DNA of 64,000 bases from Nectonema munidae (GCA_030549495.1 JAUIRK010000673.1:1302001-1366000), one strand, 5' to 3'; shown: positions 25,801-40,800, counted from the stretch's first letter. A program made the numbers and translations. The notes: generated by a model not told the origin, from the sequence alone.

Positions 25801-28800
25801 ATGGCGTCTTCTTGTCTCACCTATTTTATTATCATAAAATTAGAACCCAAATGAGGCTACATCCATTCAAAAAAAGGTCGTAAATTATATATATAATAAA
25901 ATAAAATGTTAAAAATGAGGCGAAAACCAATTACGCTTGCGACAAAAGAAACCCTTATTTGAGGTCAATAGAATAACATATTCACTATTTTATAAATATT
26001 TTTAATGGATGTATTTATCAGAAGAAGAACAGAGATGTGGAAAATTAATATTGTTAGAAATTGTTTTGAATGAAAGTTTTACTTTTCTCCCAGACTCTAC
26101 AGCATGCATGGGCATTACCTACGGCCCGCAGGCCAAATCCGACCCACGAAGGCTTTTCATCCGGCCAGCCTTTGAAAAACTTTAAGTCCATTCCAGTATA
26201 ATAAAAGTGGATTTAAATTAATGAAAAAATTATTTTTATTGCCTTTGACCCTATGGTCACTCATTCAGTTATTGCATTTGTAAAGGATAATCTTTTAAGA
26301 AGCATTTAAAAAAATATAATCTTTCATCACTTTTTCATTTGAATAAAGTTGGATTTTTTTTCACCATTTTCTTTTCTAATTACTAATGGATTAACGTTCT
26401 TTGTGTTGAATACTTTTGTTTCTTGATTCCCCATATTTATGTATTCAGTTAGTCTGAACATACCATCCTGGTCAGAGGCCTAAATATCTCCTTTGGCTCT
26501 TCCAGTAGTTCACAAAGAACCAAATCTATAATAATAATATATTTTTTCAATTGTTATAAAAAATCATTAAAATTATTTTTTAAATTAATTTTCTCAAAAT
26601 TATTTTTATAAATTTTTTAATTTTATTAAAAATTATTTGATGAACGCATCCAACCCAAAATATCATCATTGAAAAAGAAGAAAGTGGATAATGAATCTCT
26701 ATTGTTCCAAGAAAAGTGGACCAATGAATATTTTTTCACATAAATCAAAGGGAAACCAATGTGTTTACTGTGTTCAGAGTCAGTTGCTGTTATGAAAGAA
26801 TATAATGTAAAAAGACACTATATTTCCCATCTGTTTATGATAATTTTTAAGGTGAACGTAGAAAACAAAAGGTCGAAAATCTGATTAAATATTTGAAAGA
26901 ACAGCAGACAATTTTCGTCAAAAAATGTGATAATGCCGACAATATTCATCGTGCTAGTTATATTGTCAATGAGAAGTTTGCAAAAGATTTAAAAAATTAT
27001 TCTGAATGCGAATTTGTGAAAGAATGCCTACAAACACTGGTTGATATTTTGTGTCAAGACAGAAAAAAAGAAATTGATAATATTAGTTTGTCTCGTAGAA
27101 CTGTAACAAGACGGATTGATGAACTTGCTACCAATATAGAAACTGTTGAAAGAACTTGCTTCAAAATTTAAGTATTTTTCCTTGGCTATTGATAAAAGTA
27201 CTGACCTAGCAAATACATCCCAACTTGCAGTTTTTGTAAGTGGAATTGACGATTTCAATATCACAGAAGAAATCCTTGGTCTTTAAACCATGAAAGACAC
27301 TACCCCTGGAGAAGATATTTTTCAAGAATTGAAAATGTTAATGGCTAAATTTAATCTCCATTTTGAAAAACTTCATGGTTTAGCAACAGATGGTGCCCCT
27401 TCAATGGTTGGTAATAAAGTTGGTTTAACTTCTAAAAAGGAGTTAACTTTTATGAACATAGACACAAAAGATTTCTCCGTGTTTCACTGCATAATTCACC
27501 AAGAGAATTTGTGCGTCAAGTCCATCAAATTTGAACACGTCATGTCTAGAGTAGTTTCGAGTGACAATTTTATAAAATCTCGAGCATTAAATCACCGCCA
27601 GTTTAATGAATTTCTTGAGGATGTCGAGGCGGAATATGGAGATCTGGTTTACTACTGTGAGGCACGATGGTTGAGCAGAGAAAAAATGCTAAAACGATTT
27701 TATGATCTTAGGAGTGAAATTTTCCAATTTATGGAAAAGAAAGGCAAGTCTATCACTGAATTAAGTGATGATGGCTGGTACGGGATCTCGCTTTTCTTGT
27801 TGAATTTACTTCATATCTGAATGACTTGAATTCAAAATTGCAAAGAAAGGGCCAATTTGTCCATAAGTTGTACAGTCATATCCGAACATTCCAAAACAAA
27901 ATTCAACTGTGGGAAATACAGTTTAGAAATGGTAATACTTTCCATTGCCTTACATTGGTGCAAAGCAGACTGCACTTCCTATGCCGATGAGCTTATATCA
28001 ATTCACAAAGAATTCATAAGTATGTTTCAAGATTTCAGTTCACAAGAAACGAATCTACGTGTTTTCTCTTCATCATTTGATATGAATATTGAGGAAGCTC
28101 CAGAGCAACTGCAGGTGGAATTGATTGAACTTAAAGGAAATGAAGATTTGAGACGAAAAATAAGAGATTATTCCTTCTGGAGGTTTAAAAAAAATCTACC
28201 TAAAGAAGCTTTCAACAGGATCACAGATTTTGAAAGAAAAAAAATGTCACTATTCGGGAGTTCTTATATATGTGAGCAGCTGTTTACGAAAATTAAATAT
28301 GCAAAATCAAAAACAAGATCAAGGCTGACGGACAATCACCTTGAAAATAACCTAAGAGTAGCTGCTTCCTGAATTTCACCAAACATTGAGACACTCGTAA
28401 CTAAACATCAAGTCCTAATCTCGCATTAGAATGAGGTTTGTTACAATTTTTCTTACATGTAGTTACAAGATTAATAAAAAAAATGTTTCAGTATATAATT
28501 TTTCTCATATGTAATAATAATTCTGCTAAACTATGTGTTTCAAAAAAAATATTTAAATAAATATTTTCAGCTTTTTTACTATTTTTCTTCCTGAACCTTT
28601 CTATTAAAAGTAAACGATCAATATATAAAATCATATTGATAAAAATCAGTAGTTCAAAAAAAGGTTTATATGTATAGTATATAATAAGTATAACTATGTA
28701 TGCATACATACTTTGTAAATCTATAATTAGGGCTCCTGGCATGTACCCTGTCTTGGAAAGCATAATCTGGCCCACAAGTGAACAAATTCAATTAAAATTC

Positions 28801-31800
28801 AATTACCAATTCGCAAATTTTTCAATTTCTTAATCAAACATATCATGTTTGGGTGTTTCATAGGGTCAAGATAGGCGTAAAACTCAGACACACTAGCATT
28901 TAAAACTTCTACAGACTCTTATGACGACTTACTGAACTTACCTCTCCAAAACCCATTTTTTACATTCTGGATTCTACAATGCTATACAAATACACCATAC
29001 TAACTGAACATACACCCTTTTTAACTTAACCTTACTAACTAACAAATGAGAGAGGGCGTTTCGTGTATTTAAAAAAGCACACTACCATTTAGAAGACGTT
29101 TCTTCCATTGTTGACGCCATTTCTTGCAAGTACTCAAATGGAGACGCTTTTAAAATCTATGAAAAACTGCAGTTTCCGATTCGCCATCACTACAGGAAGA
29201 GTGATAGGATTGGAGATTTCATCATTCGCATGAAAGCCGGCTACACAATGATGCGGTAAATCAAACGCATACTTTCTAACCTGAATAAACCATGCAACAT
29301 TATTGGACAAAATCTGAGAAAAAGATTTTTACACCCGAGTTGAAAAACTTGAGATAATTTTTAAAATTATAATTCTCACGAAAAAATTCGAGCTTATTAT
29401 TCTTTTATTTTTTCTCAAATTTCATTCCATTCAAACATTATTTTAGGCGTTAATCAAATGTATTTTGCACATAACGAAGATCTCTGTTATCTTACGACCA
29501 TATCAGAGTTGGCTTGAATAATTTTTCTATGAAGACAAAATAATATTAAAAATACATATTAGAAATCCAAGCTTTAGCTATTATCATCATAATTACATAA
29601 TTAAACGTATCGTTTTTAAGATACTTTTTCCGATTCAAAAGTTGTACGTAGTCTACTAAAAATAATACGATATATTTACATATATTTAACTAATGACAAT
29701 TAAAAATCAAATAATTCATTTAAACATCATAACATTTTTATGTGTTTGAAAAAATCCAAATTTTGAAAGGTTTTAAGATTTTATTTTTAACGGTTTTCCA
29801 ACTTAAAGTGAAATAAAAGTATAATTTTTTTTATTTTTTTTTAGAATTGTTAAATTTCTTTTAAAAACTTCCAAATTTCTGAAAGTTTTGAGAAGATTCG
29901 GTTTATTTCGGTAAAAAGTCACATCCGTTGAAAAACGTGTTTCTTGTGATAGCGATGGCTTCAGTTAACAAAGTTTATCATGTCTTAACTTGCTTTCATA
30001 ATTATTACAGTCTATATACGCTAGATTATATTCAGATTGAAACTAGACTCTTGGTAAAAGCAATTTTCTCCAAACAAATAAGACATAGAATCTGCCATTA
30101 TGCACTTGCACGTCTTTTACTCTAAGAGGTTTACAAAGTAGTCCTCTTACAAACGTTCTTGGTTGTCCTTATTTCATCCAACATTTTCGCTTTTCAGAAA
30201 CCATTGATATGGAGGGTGATTTAAAATGGCGTCCTTCTAATTCTAACTGAAGGAAGTGAAAGATGAGTCGAGTTTAGAAATTGATTAACAAGAATTGGAC
30301 TACTGCAATGCAACTCCTCTGGTTGGGAAACTTGATCCACACTTAAATGACTAAATATTTGTTCGAAGTTGCAGTCAACGAGCGCAACCTTCGCGGGGGA
30401 CGCATGCTATGTCTTAAATGAGAAGATTGTTTTTTCCTGCGAGACCGAATTTGATTTGAGTAAGTTCTTTTAACGATGACGAACTAACAACACAATCCCA
30501 TTCTTTTCTTCAATGAAACAAAATGAAGAAATAAGAGTTTAGAAGTGTGATTCAGAATCAGTATTACAATGTAAACTATCGAGAATCAATTGAAATAGTC
30601 AAAAAGAACAAATAGAACTGCAAAATCAAAAATAAAAAATGCATAAAGATGATGAATAAAATCTATAATTAAACGATTATTATATCATTTATGTGATAAT
30701 CACATGTATTATTTTTTTAATTTCCTTCATTTACATAATTTTCCATCTCGTAACATTTTTGTAATTTTTTTAACTTTTTTTGGCCGATAACATATATGAT
30801 TTCTTCACTACAAAAAAAATAAACTTCCCAAAATTATTATCCTCAAATATAAACTTAATAATACGGTGCTAGGAAATTGCGATCTCATAAACCTCGCTCT
30901 CAAAAAACTTGATTTTGGAATACTTGTTGGCAAATTCACATTGAATATTAAAATGTGGAATTCTACAAAAGTAATGTAAAAAACGCTTAAGTGCTTACCT
31001 AAGATTAATTTAAGTCTAATATTTATATTAAGTATACAAACATAGTAAAAAAAGAAAAATCAGTCTCAGACAATTCGATCGCATAAAACGATAGGCCTCT
31101 AAGTTGACAAAGTAGGTCGCGGAATCTATTATTATATTGATTGGCTATAAAACTATTATATTTGAAATTCATTTGAATAGCTTATCATATTTATTTATAG
31201 TTATTATTATAACGAACTAACTAAATAAATAACTATATCTAATAAATTGCTTGCGACCCAGTTTCCTGAGACCAAATTTTTCATTCAGAATTTTCTGAGA
31301 CCCATTTTTCCAAGACCGAGTTTTCTGGCTACGGACAAAATACACGTACTCCATTTTTATGTTAACGTAAATTCATGCATTTTTCCTAAATCAAATTTTA
31401 AATTTCTTAAATGTTCTCAATTAAGTTTTCTATTTTTCAAATAGATCCAATAATTTTAAAGAAACTTGCAAGGATTTTAAAGGCTCTCACGGATTTGATG
31501 ATGGTGAAAAAAGCATGCAGGTAAAACTTTCATTGAATATAATTAGAAAAATTAGAAACGTTCATTGAATATTTATTTGAAAAAACTTCTTTTTGAAAGC
31601 TATAGTTTAAAAATTCAAAGAAATTTTCTAACGGGAAATCATAAACTTTAACCCATGTTTTCAAAATAGTCATATTTCAAGGTAAAATTTAAAACTAATA
31701 TATTTAGTTGATTAATATAAGAAATGAATTTTAAAAACATATTTTCTAAGACAATTTGGGACAGTAGGATAATATTTTAAATAAAATTAAATATAATAAA

Positions 31801-34800
31801 TGTTAAGAAAGAAAATGGTTAAATCTCAAGTTAATTTAAGCTTTAATTTTATAAAAGTTATTTATCATCAAATAGATGATTATTCTAGAATATAAAGAAT
31901 AAATTTAAAAAGGGGAAATTTGAGGTCTGACTAATCAAATGAAAACAACAAAAATTTTGTATAGATAACGTAAATGTAAGAGAAAAAGAGGATCAATTTG
32001 AAAAATAAATTTTTTTTTGAAAATCAAAATTTTGATTCATCAGAAATATATCTAATAAAATATACCTTCAAATTTTACATAAAATATATGTTTTTATACT
32101 AATTCGGTCATGCTAGTTTCATTTCTGGACTCATTTTTTACATTTAGGATATGAAAATATCTATAAGTGTTAATCAAAACTAAAAATTGCCTCCAAAATT
32201 ATTCCTCCAAATTTTAGATAAAATATGTTTTATACTAAATCGGCCATGTTGGTTTCATTTCTGAAATCATTTGTTACATTTAGGATGTGAAAATACCCAT
32301 AAGTGTTAATTTTTTTTCGGTTTACTTCTCAAAAAGGTCTCCAAATACATTAATTTAAATTTTAATTAAAATATAGGTTTTTATATTAAATCGATCATGC
32401 TACTTTCATTTCTGAACTCTTCACATTTAGAGGTCTTAAAATATCTTTCAGTGTCAATCAAGATTTTTGAAAATATCTGCACGCGTCAATAAAATATGTG
32501 GTTTAAGTTTAAAAACTGTTTTTAAATATATCTCAAATTTAATATGAAATATATTCAGTAAAATCTGTGAAAACCGGATTACCTTGGGACCAAATAAAAA
32601 ATCAGGGTTTTACAAAACACCGGTTTATTGAGAGTGATGTTTTTTTATCTTCTTTGCTTTTTATCTTTCTTTTTTAAAGCATATTCCGTGAGTTATACAA
32701 CAAAATTAAGTGATATAAATTAAAATATTTAGTTATTTAAAGTTTAAAAATTGATTTATGAAAACTTTTAAAAAAAAATTTTTTTAAGATGCTTAAAGTT
32801 CTATTAATTTTTGGTAAAAAAATAGTTTTTGATAGAACTCTGTTTAAAAGAAATGCACTTTTTAGCAATGGGCAAGTTATTTTTGTTGATAAGTAGTATT
32901 TGAATTTCAGACAGCATTGATGCATCTTCTTTTGATGCTAAAAAGCTTAGTTGTTCAAGCATGTCGCGAACATCGGTACGAGTCAATTTATTCGCCATCG
33001 CTTTCACTGTTAGAATTCACTTCTTGCATATGTACTTTGACTAGAACTGTTTCATAATCAGAAGGGTCTTCAGATAGAAAGTTTTGTCGATATCAATGTA
33101 ATCATCAGCTGTGACAGCTGACTCAGAGATCAGGGAACGAGATCTGCTAAAGAAACTTCTTCTTCCTCATTGTTATCATCATCTATATTGTCAGAAAACG
33201 TAGGCATCACAAAACCACTGTGTTTGAAACATTTTGTAATTGTAGCAATTTTTACATTTTGCCAAGCCAAATCAACCCATTTGATAGAATCAAAAATAGT
33301 AATAGATTTTGTCAATACTGCAATAATAAATTTGCCATGAGCATTTTTCGATAACACGTTTTAAAAGATCTTATTATGCCTAAATCGAGTGGCTGAACAA
33401 AACTTGTGGTGTTTGATGGAAAAAATTTAAACAAAAGTTGTTAAGCTCTACATCTTTTGTATGTGATGTAGCATTATCCAAAAAAAGTAAAAATTTTCGT
33501 TTTTTATGCATCATTTTTTTATTAACTTCCAGTGTCCAAGTTGAAAATATTTTTGATTTCATCCAAGCTTTACAGTTGGAAAAATTAATCACTTGCAAGT
33601 CGTTAATTTTGATATATTTAAAACAACGTGATTTCTTTGATTTACTAATTAACAATGGGTTCAGTTTCTCACCAGACGCACTACAAGCAAACATAATAGT
33701 TAAGTTCTTTGGAAATTTTTGTTCCATTTTTTAAATGATATTTAGCAGCCAAAGTTTTTCGAGGTAGAGCGCGAAAATAAAGTGCAGTCTGATCGCAATT
33801 AAATATGTTACTCAAATCATAAGCATTAATCATGCCATCTAAAAGAGAAAACCAATCATTGACTACTGCACTATCAACGCTGGCTTTTTCACCACAAATT
33901 GCATACGACTTAATAGAGTACCAAGATTTCCAAGAATTCAACGATCCATAAGAAGCCTTGAAATCAGAATGGTCTAAAACAGCAGCAAATTCGGTTGCTT
34001 TCGATTGAATAATTGGGCCAGAAAGTGGAAAGTTTTTTGCTCTTGCTCGTTGAAACCATTCCCACGTTAATTTGTTCAACTTATCAAATTTACAAAGGCT
34101 ATCAAAGCGTTTTTTGCTCACAGAAGCATTGTTTGATACTGTTGTAGATAAACATCTGCTTTTTTTAAATCTCAGAAGAAACAGTGCTTGTACCAACTCT
34201 GTACTTATCACTCAACGCTTTTTGTGTTGGCTTAGGGTCTTTTGAAAATCATTTTTTAGCCTTACACTCAAGATCAAGCTCACGATGAGTACGTTTTTAA
34301 AGGTGTATTTATCTTGAAATAAAAAAAAATAATTAGAGTAAATTAATTAAAAAATATTGATTAAATCTAAAAAAAATTTTCATAAAAATTTTGGAGTGTA
34401 TAAAAAATTTAAAAATAAATGTAAAAAATGTTCATAAAATATTGAATAATTTTTATACTATTTTTTGATGAATTTTAATATTGAATAATTTAAATAATAA
34501 AAAATTGATGAGATAATCCACTGTGCAGAGGAATTTTTTCATTTTTTCAAATCAAAACGATGAAGGTAAATTTGATATCAAATGGATGTTCATGTAGATT
34601 TAGGATATATAAGAAGTTCAAGATGCGGTATGGATAATTTTGTTTAAAAATTGATGTCTAAAAGTTGAAAATGGTAAATTTGAAAATTTTTCAACCTTAA
34701 TATAACATGAATAGGAAAGTCTAAATATAAAAATTGATGATATTACAAATTAGTTAATTGTATTTTTGACACCAGACAGAAAAAAATAAAATTTTAATTT

Positions 34801-37800
34801 TATGTTGATATATTTTGACCAAATAAATTTATCAAATTTAGTAATTCAGTAATCAAGAAAGTTGGTTTTTTAGATTTTTCAAAAACAAAAAGTTATATCC
34901 AGCAGGAGAGATTCGTGGTCTGTTATAGAAGAAATTAGGAGTCTGAGTGAGAAATTATAAGAATGAAAATATACTAATGTGTACTTGGAGTCGCACTTTT
35001 GTAAGTGCTTCATGTGGGAGTCAGATGTTTAATTCTTCCACTTCGTCCACATGATGAGGCGTAATAAATTTAAAAAATTTTGGTCCCAAAAGTCAGTTGG
35101 TTCGATTATTGTGAGCTCAATATTCAGCTTACGCAAAATCTATGCGGGTAAAAAATAAATTTTCGGGACGCCGGCTTCCGGCTTAAAGTTTAAAGTTCCG
35201 GCTTCCGGTTGCAGGTACACAAATTTTTCTCATGCATGACTCTAACAGACATACAGACGACTCACTAATACACACACGCCAAAAACATGAATACACACAA
35301 AACTTACAAATAGAACCTAAATAAACATTTACTTGTGCTATATTTTTAGAATATTACTACGTAAATATTTTATTTCATTAAGGCAATCTTTTTCGCAGTA
35401 GGCCCATCCATTCAAAGAAATAAATTAATTGAGCCATTCCAAAATGTTCAGATTTACAATTTAATGGCAGGTATAGAAAGATTATTCAAAAAAGTGTTTT
35501 TATAAAATACTTACACTTTTTATAGATTTGCTGAAGATTAAACCAGCTCCTAATGATGGAACTTTGGGTGTTTTATCCAGTGCTTTGATTGAACCGAATA
35601 TCGTACCTCGAAGAAGAAAGCGAAGCGTTCCCCAAGTTTTAAAACTTGAAGATGGCATCTTTAACAGTTTTGTTGATTCCGAGTGCGAAAAAATAAAAAT
35701 TAAAGTACCCTTTAAAAAGTTTCACGCTAAAACATCAGAACAGAATTGCAAACATTATTTTTTGTAAAGGCAGAAAATGTTAAAAAAGAACGCATGGAAG
35801 TCAGTGAAAATTCTCCCTTTGGTTTTCCATTGTCGAGCTTTTATAGCGTTCCTTTGGTTGGTGAAGTCTTTGACCTGGGGTTTTACTCAAAAACTTACAA
35901 AAAAAGGTTATGGGCCTCATTTAAGATCCCTGAAGAAGAGTTGAAAGAAGTAAGTTTTTATAAGGTCTTTGATTTTACTCACATTACAAATTCAACATTT
36001 TTAGAATAATGCTGATTTCGAATCAATGGAGTGCATTATCAATGATCCTAGAATGGGAAAGCATGAAGAAAAGATCGCGCGAATATATGAAAATTTTAAG
36101 GCTGTAAACCTCATCCCACATGGTAAAAATATATCCTAGACAAGGGTTGTTAAACATACGGCCTGTGGACCGCATTCATCGGGCTAAACAATGCTGCCCT
36201 CGACCATTTTTTGACAAAATACTCAATGAGTTAAGATTCGAGTTTTGCATTTTTCCCTCACCCTTTACAATCGATGCATTTATGAATTACCACCGAAATC
36301 ATTGCTTTACGATGTGACAGTGTGATGAAAAACAATTTTTACAACCAAAAGGATTGCTTTTTATGAATATCCTCTTTCTGAATATCCAAAAAAACTTCAT
36401 TGGCTCCAAAAATTATATGTGTGTTTAGCACAAAAAGAAGAAGAAAATTTATTGAAATGAAAAGAATGAAAATAAACAAGCAACAGAAGAAGACAAATTA
36501 ATTAAACACGCACAGGCCTACATGTACTTCATTAGTAAATTATAATTATAATAAATAAGTGTAAAAATAAAAGTCAAGCAATTTGTAACAAATGAAAACA
36601 TAAGAGAAGAGAAAAACATGAGATGTAAAAGTCTGCGTAGTTCCAAAGGTTTATGAAAACCGCTGGCAGGACCTTCGCATAAAAGAGTTTTATATTTACT
36701 TTGAGTAATTACATGAAAAACAATTTTTATTACACACACGTGGCAATTTGTAGTTTTCTGTAAAGAGAAGCTTTGACAAAGCTTTGAATTTTTTTGCTGA
36801 GCAACAGCTTTCACCAATTAAACTTTTGTGACATTCATAAAAATTAACAACTTTATATCTTATGGACAGTTTTGAAAGTGATAACCTAAAATTTGGTTTG
36901 TTCAGTGAGAGTGGGTTGCGAAAAGAGTAAGAGTCTTTCTGTTTGTACGTGATGAGGTTCGGAAAAAGTCCATGAGTTGAATTAAATGAAGAAATAATCC
37001 AACTTTTTGGGAGAAGAGGTCTTTGAGTTTATGGAGATCATATTCTACGAACAGGCTGTTGGTATGAGAAAATTTGCTTGTACCGGCAAAAATCCTTATG
37101 GCTTTTTTGTACAAAACTTGAATAGAATGCAACTTTGCATGCCCAAAATTTATCAAACTGTAAGAAACCTGAGGCAAGAAGAGAGTTTTCAATAAAAGCA
37201 ATTTGATATAAAAAGGAAAGTACTTTCCATAATATTTTAAAATGCCAATGATTTTACCAAGTTTCATTGAAAGACTTGTAATGTGACTATGAAAATTCAG
37301 TTTGCTATCAATACGCAAGCTAAGGAGATCAAACTCCATGCCAAAGTGGAGATTTTCTTTTTGAAACAATGATGAGACAGGCTGAGAACTTGAAGAAATA
37401 ACCATGGCTTTAGACTTCAATTTATTAATTTTCAAGTTGTTGTCAGTAAACTATTGTTTAACTTTAACAGAATTCTCAGAAAAAAAGAGATTCTTATATG
37501 AAGGGTCCGGGAAAAGAAGAGTTATGTCATCTGCATAGACTAAAAAGTCAAAAAACTCAGAAGTATCTTTGACAACTTATCTTTGAGATATAATTCTATG
37601 ATTAAGAAAACGCATAGAACAAAACTAACAACGGATCATATGAATGATATTAGCTTAGAATTTGCTTTTGATTTCGATGAAATCTCTAAGAAAATATTTC
37701 CAGTTTCTGGCATAATAGGAAGAGAAAAAAAATCAAGAATAAAAATCAAAAAATAAAAATTAAGATTTTTAAGTTTAAACATGACAGATATGATGACTTT

Positions 37801-40800
37801 TTTGAAAGGAATTATTTCTCAGTGGTGGCCAAAAACTTTTGGACAGCTTCGTATTCACATTCATACTTACGCAGATCTACACACATAAAATGACACGAAC
37901 AAACAACCTAACACACAAACTGACAAAGAGGAAATACACACGCGCTCAAATTAGCTGGATTAAAATTTTGAATTGTTTAACAGTGCATTAAAATAACCAA
38001 ATATATTATAAAAATATAAAATTACTCTTCAAAGTCAATACTTTTTTTATTGAAAGGTAAATTCATTTGTCATATTTCAATTTTCTAGCTTAATTGTATT
38101 GCAAGATAAATAAATATACTGATCATATAATTTGAGTCAACTATAGTTTTTAACAAAATTTATATTCATATCAAGATAACGTATTGATTTTTAAAATTTG
38201 TTTCATAAGATAAAAATGATTAATTCTACAAATAATGAGAAAATAATCACCCAATTAAAAATCATTGGTAAATTAAAAATAAACTTCGATTGCATCTTAC
38301 TCAAAAAATTCCTCTACATTAAAATATCAATCCATATTTAAAATTTAAGAAGCAACTTCTACAAAAGCGTTTTTTGTATTTACCTTTTATAAATTTGAAC
38401 TCCTGCGTTCTTTGATGTCGTTGGGAAAAAGATGATAAAACTTGGTGATCAATTTGAATGTTTTCATTGATAATATTATAAATCGGTATCATGTCGTTTC
38501 TTTTGAATCTGTAAGACAAAAGTGGAAGCGATAAAAACTGTAATCTTTCTTTATATTTTAGTTTTTCAAGCTCTTAATTTTTCTAGTTATATAGCGCTGC
38601 ACGTTTTCTAAAGCATCCATATCTTTAGTACAGGTAGGGTGCGTGATGAGTGATGACAATACCGTAGCTCTTCTAGAAATTGATTTTAGTGTCTATCGGC
38701 ATATTTAATGCCTTTAATCTGTTATATTTTAAAATATCTAGGCAAAATCTTTTTCTTTTTTCTTCAACTTCATCGAGGGTAGGATTGAGTAACAACTCTG
38801 TTAATAGTATTCATTATAATATAAAAATTTTCTAAATTATAATCTTGGAATAGGATATCTCTCATTTTGTCATAATTTCCAAAACGCACATTAAGTTTGC
38901 AAGTGGCAGAAGCTCGAGATTTGCTGCAATATGAAAGATCAAATTTCAAAGAATAATGATCGCTACCTGCTAAGGGTGAAAGAATAGTGATGTTTGTTAT
39001 ATCCGAAGGATAATTCGTAATCAATAAGTCTAGAAGACTTTCTTTTCCAGTGTAATCAAGCCTTGTAGCGTTTTGGGTTAACTGAAAGAGGTTATTTGCA
39101 TTTAAGTACTATAGAAAGGCTCGTATAAAAGAGTTGCTTTGAAGAGTTTCATCAGGAGAAGTCAAATTGAGAGAAGGAAATTAAAATCGGAAACAAAGAT
39201 TAAAGTAGAATTGGGAAATAGGTCTAAAAACAAGTAAAAACTGAATTATTTCTTGAGTGTAGCAGGATAAATTAACTGAAGGACTTCTATAGCCACAGCA
39301 GAAGATAAAGTTTTCCCATTCTTTTCAATTTCAACACTATTCTATATAGGAAGGTACAAAAGGAGATATTTTTTTAACTTTTAAAAAAGGCTTGAAAAAA
39401 CAATAATCCCTCTAGTTTTAGGACGATTAGTGTTTGTTGTGTGAAAATTACTTAAAATGTCAAAATCGAACAGATTGTAAGCAGGGGAATCTGTTGAAGA
39501 CAATCCAAGATTTTTAGGCAAGACCTCAGTAATAAAAATTAATTCAGAGTTTGTCTTACAACTTACTAAAGATAGCTCTGGCATTTTTGAGAGAATTTGA
39601 TTGGAATTGTTATAAAATACATATTATATTGTTAGTAAGTAAAGCTTTGACATTATTGACAAGAGAAATCCTTTCTTCTGGCTTGAAGATCTTTCCTCTA
39701 AGTTGTTCGATGGTAAAAGCTGATGTTTGCACTTTATTTTATTGATGATGCGAAATTCGAATTTAAAAATTCTAATACTATTAACAAATAGTTTAAAAAC
39801 TATTTATTTATTTTATTTTAATATTGAAAATTATTTAGTTAAATCGTTAGTTATTAAGTTAGTAAAGTTATAGAGTTAGATGAAAGATACATTTTAATAT
39901 TCTTAAAAATAAGCGTATAACTAAATTTTAGAGCTTGTTGACACGCGTTCAAAGGAACTACACTTATCCTCAAATGTGATATTCTTGAAAGTATCCTTTT
40001 ATGAAAGTATTTGGAAGCCTGTTTTGAAGGCTGTTAAAGAGAGAACAAATGGCAAAGTGACATACGCCATAATCGGAGCGATTTATGATAGTGATCTTGA
40101 TGGAAGCTTTGATGGAAATAATGCGCTGAAGTAAAAGTCCATTTTTTATTCTACAACCATTTTTATGTAATGTATTAAACAGTGGATATATATATAATGT
40201 TATAGGATATTAAGCCTTTCCCTGACGTAAATTTATTAACCTGAAATACCATTCACTCCATCACCCACATCACCCCCCCCCCCCCCCCCAATCTGACCGG
40301 ACAATAATGGGAAGAATAATCTTCTATATAACTGTATACAGAAGTGAGAGATGTAGCGATTACATAAATGACTTTTTAGCTGAAGAGTCAAAATAACACC
40401 CTCTAATGTAACAACCATAAACTTCATCTTTTCTCAAGTGAAATATATGTTCTTCATAAATCCTCTGTTTTTCTCTTTTTAATGAATTTTTCATTTTGAG
40501 TAGCTTTCATTTGTTCACTATTTCATAGGCTTAGAAAGAGTAAAGAAATGTCATAACTGATTTTTAAGAATAATTTACATGAATTCTAAATGAAATTAAT
40601 AACTTTTTTCAATGGATATGCAGTCAGTTATCACTATTTCGCAATAATCAGGACTAATTTTTCCGGGTTATAAGTAAGCAAAATTTAAGTTTATTTCACT
40701 AATATGTTTACTTTTTAGGTTTTGATCTACAAATTTACTTTCAAAAAATAAAACTAGAATAGAAAAAATACCATTTTATTGAAATAAAAAGGAAAGATTA

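Noticed and set aside
31990-32470. CRISPR-like array
   Set aside because: The units are 136-151 bp and degenerate, without short identical repeats and unique spacers, and the DNA is from a eukaryote.
35746-35769. Apparent frameshift at a T6 run in the ENPP coding sequence
   Set aside because: A 65-bp intron (35705-35769) with GT..AG ends joins the two frames in phase 0, and 55-bp introns flank it on both sides, so splicing explains it better than an indel.
36518-37195. Frames at 36518-36817 (-) and 37007-37195 (+)
   Set aside because: The second is a shadow of the LINE reverse transcriptase on the minus strand. The first lies just beyond the LINE 3' end and shows no domain.
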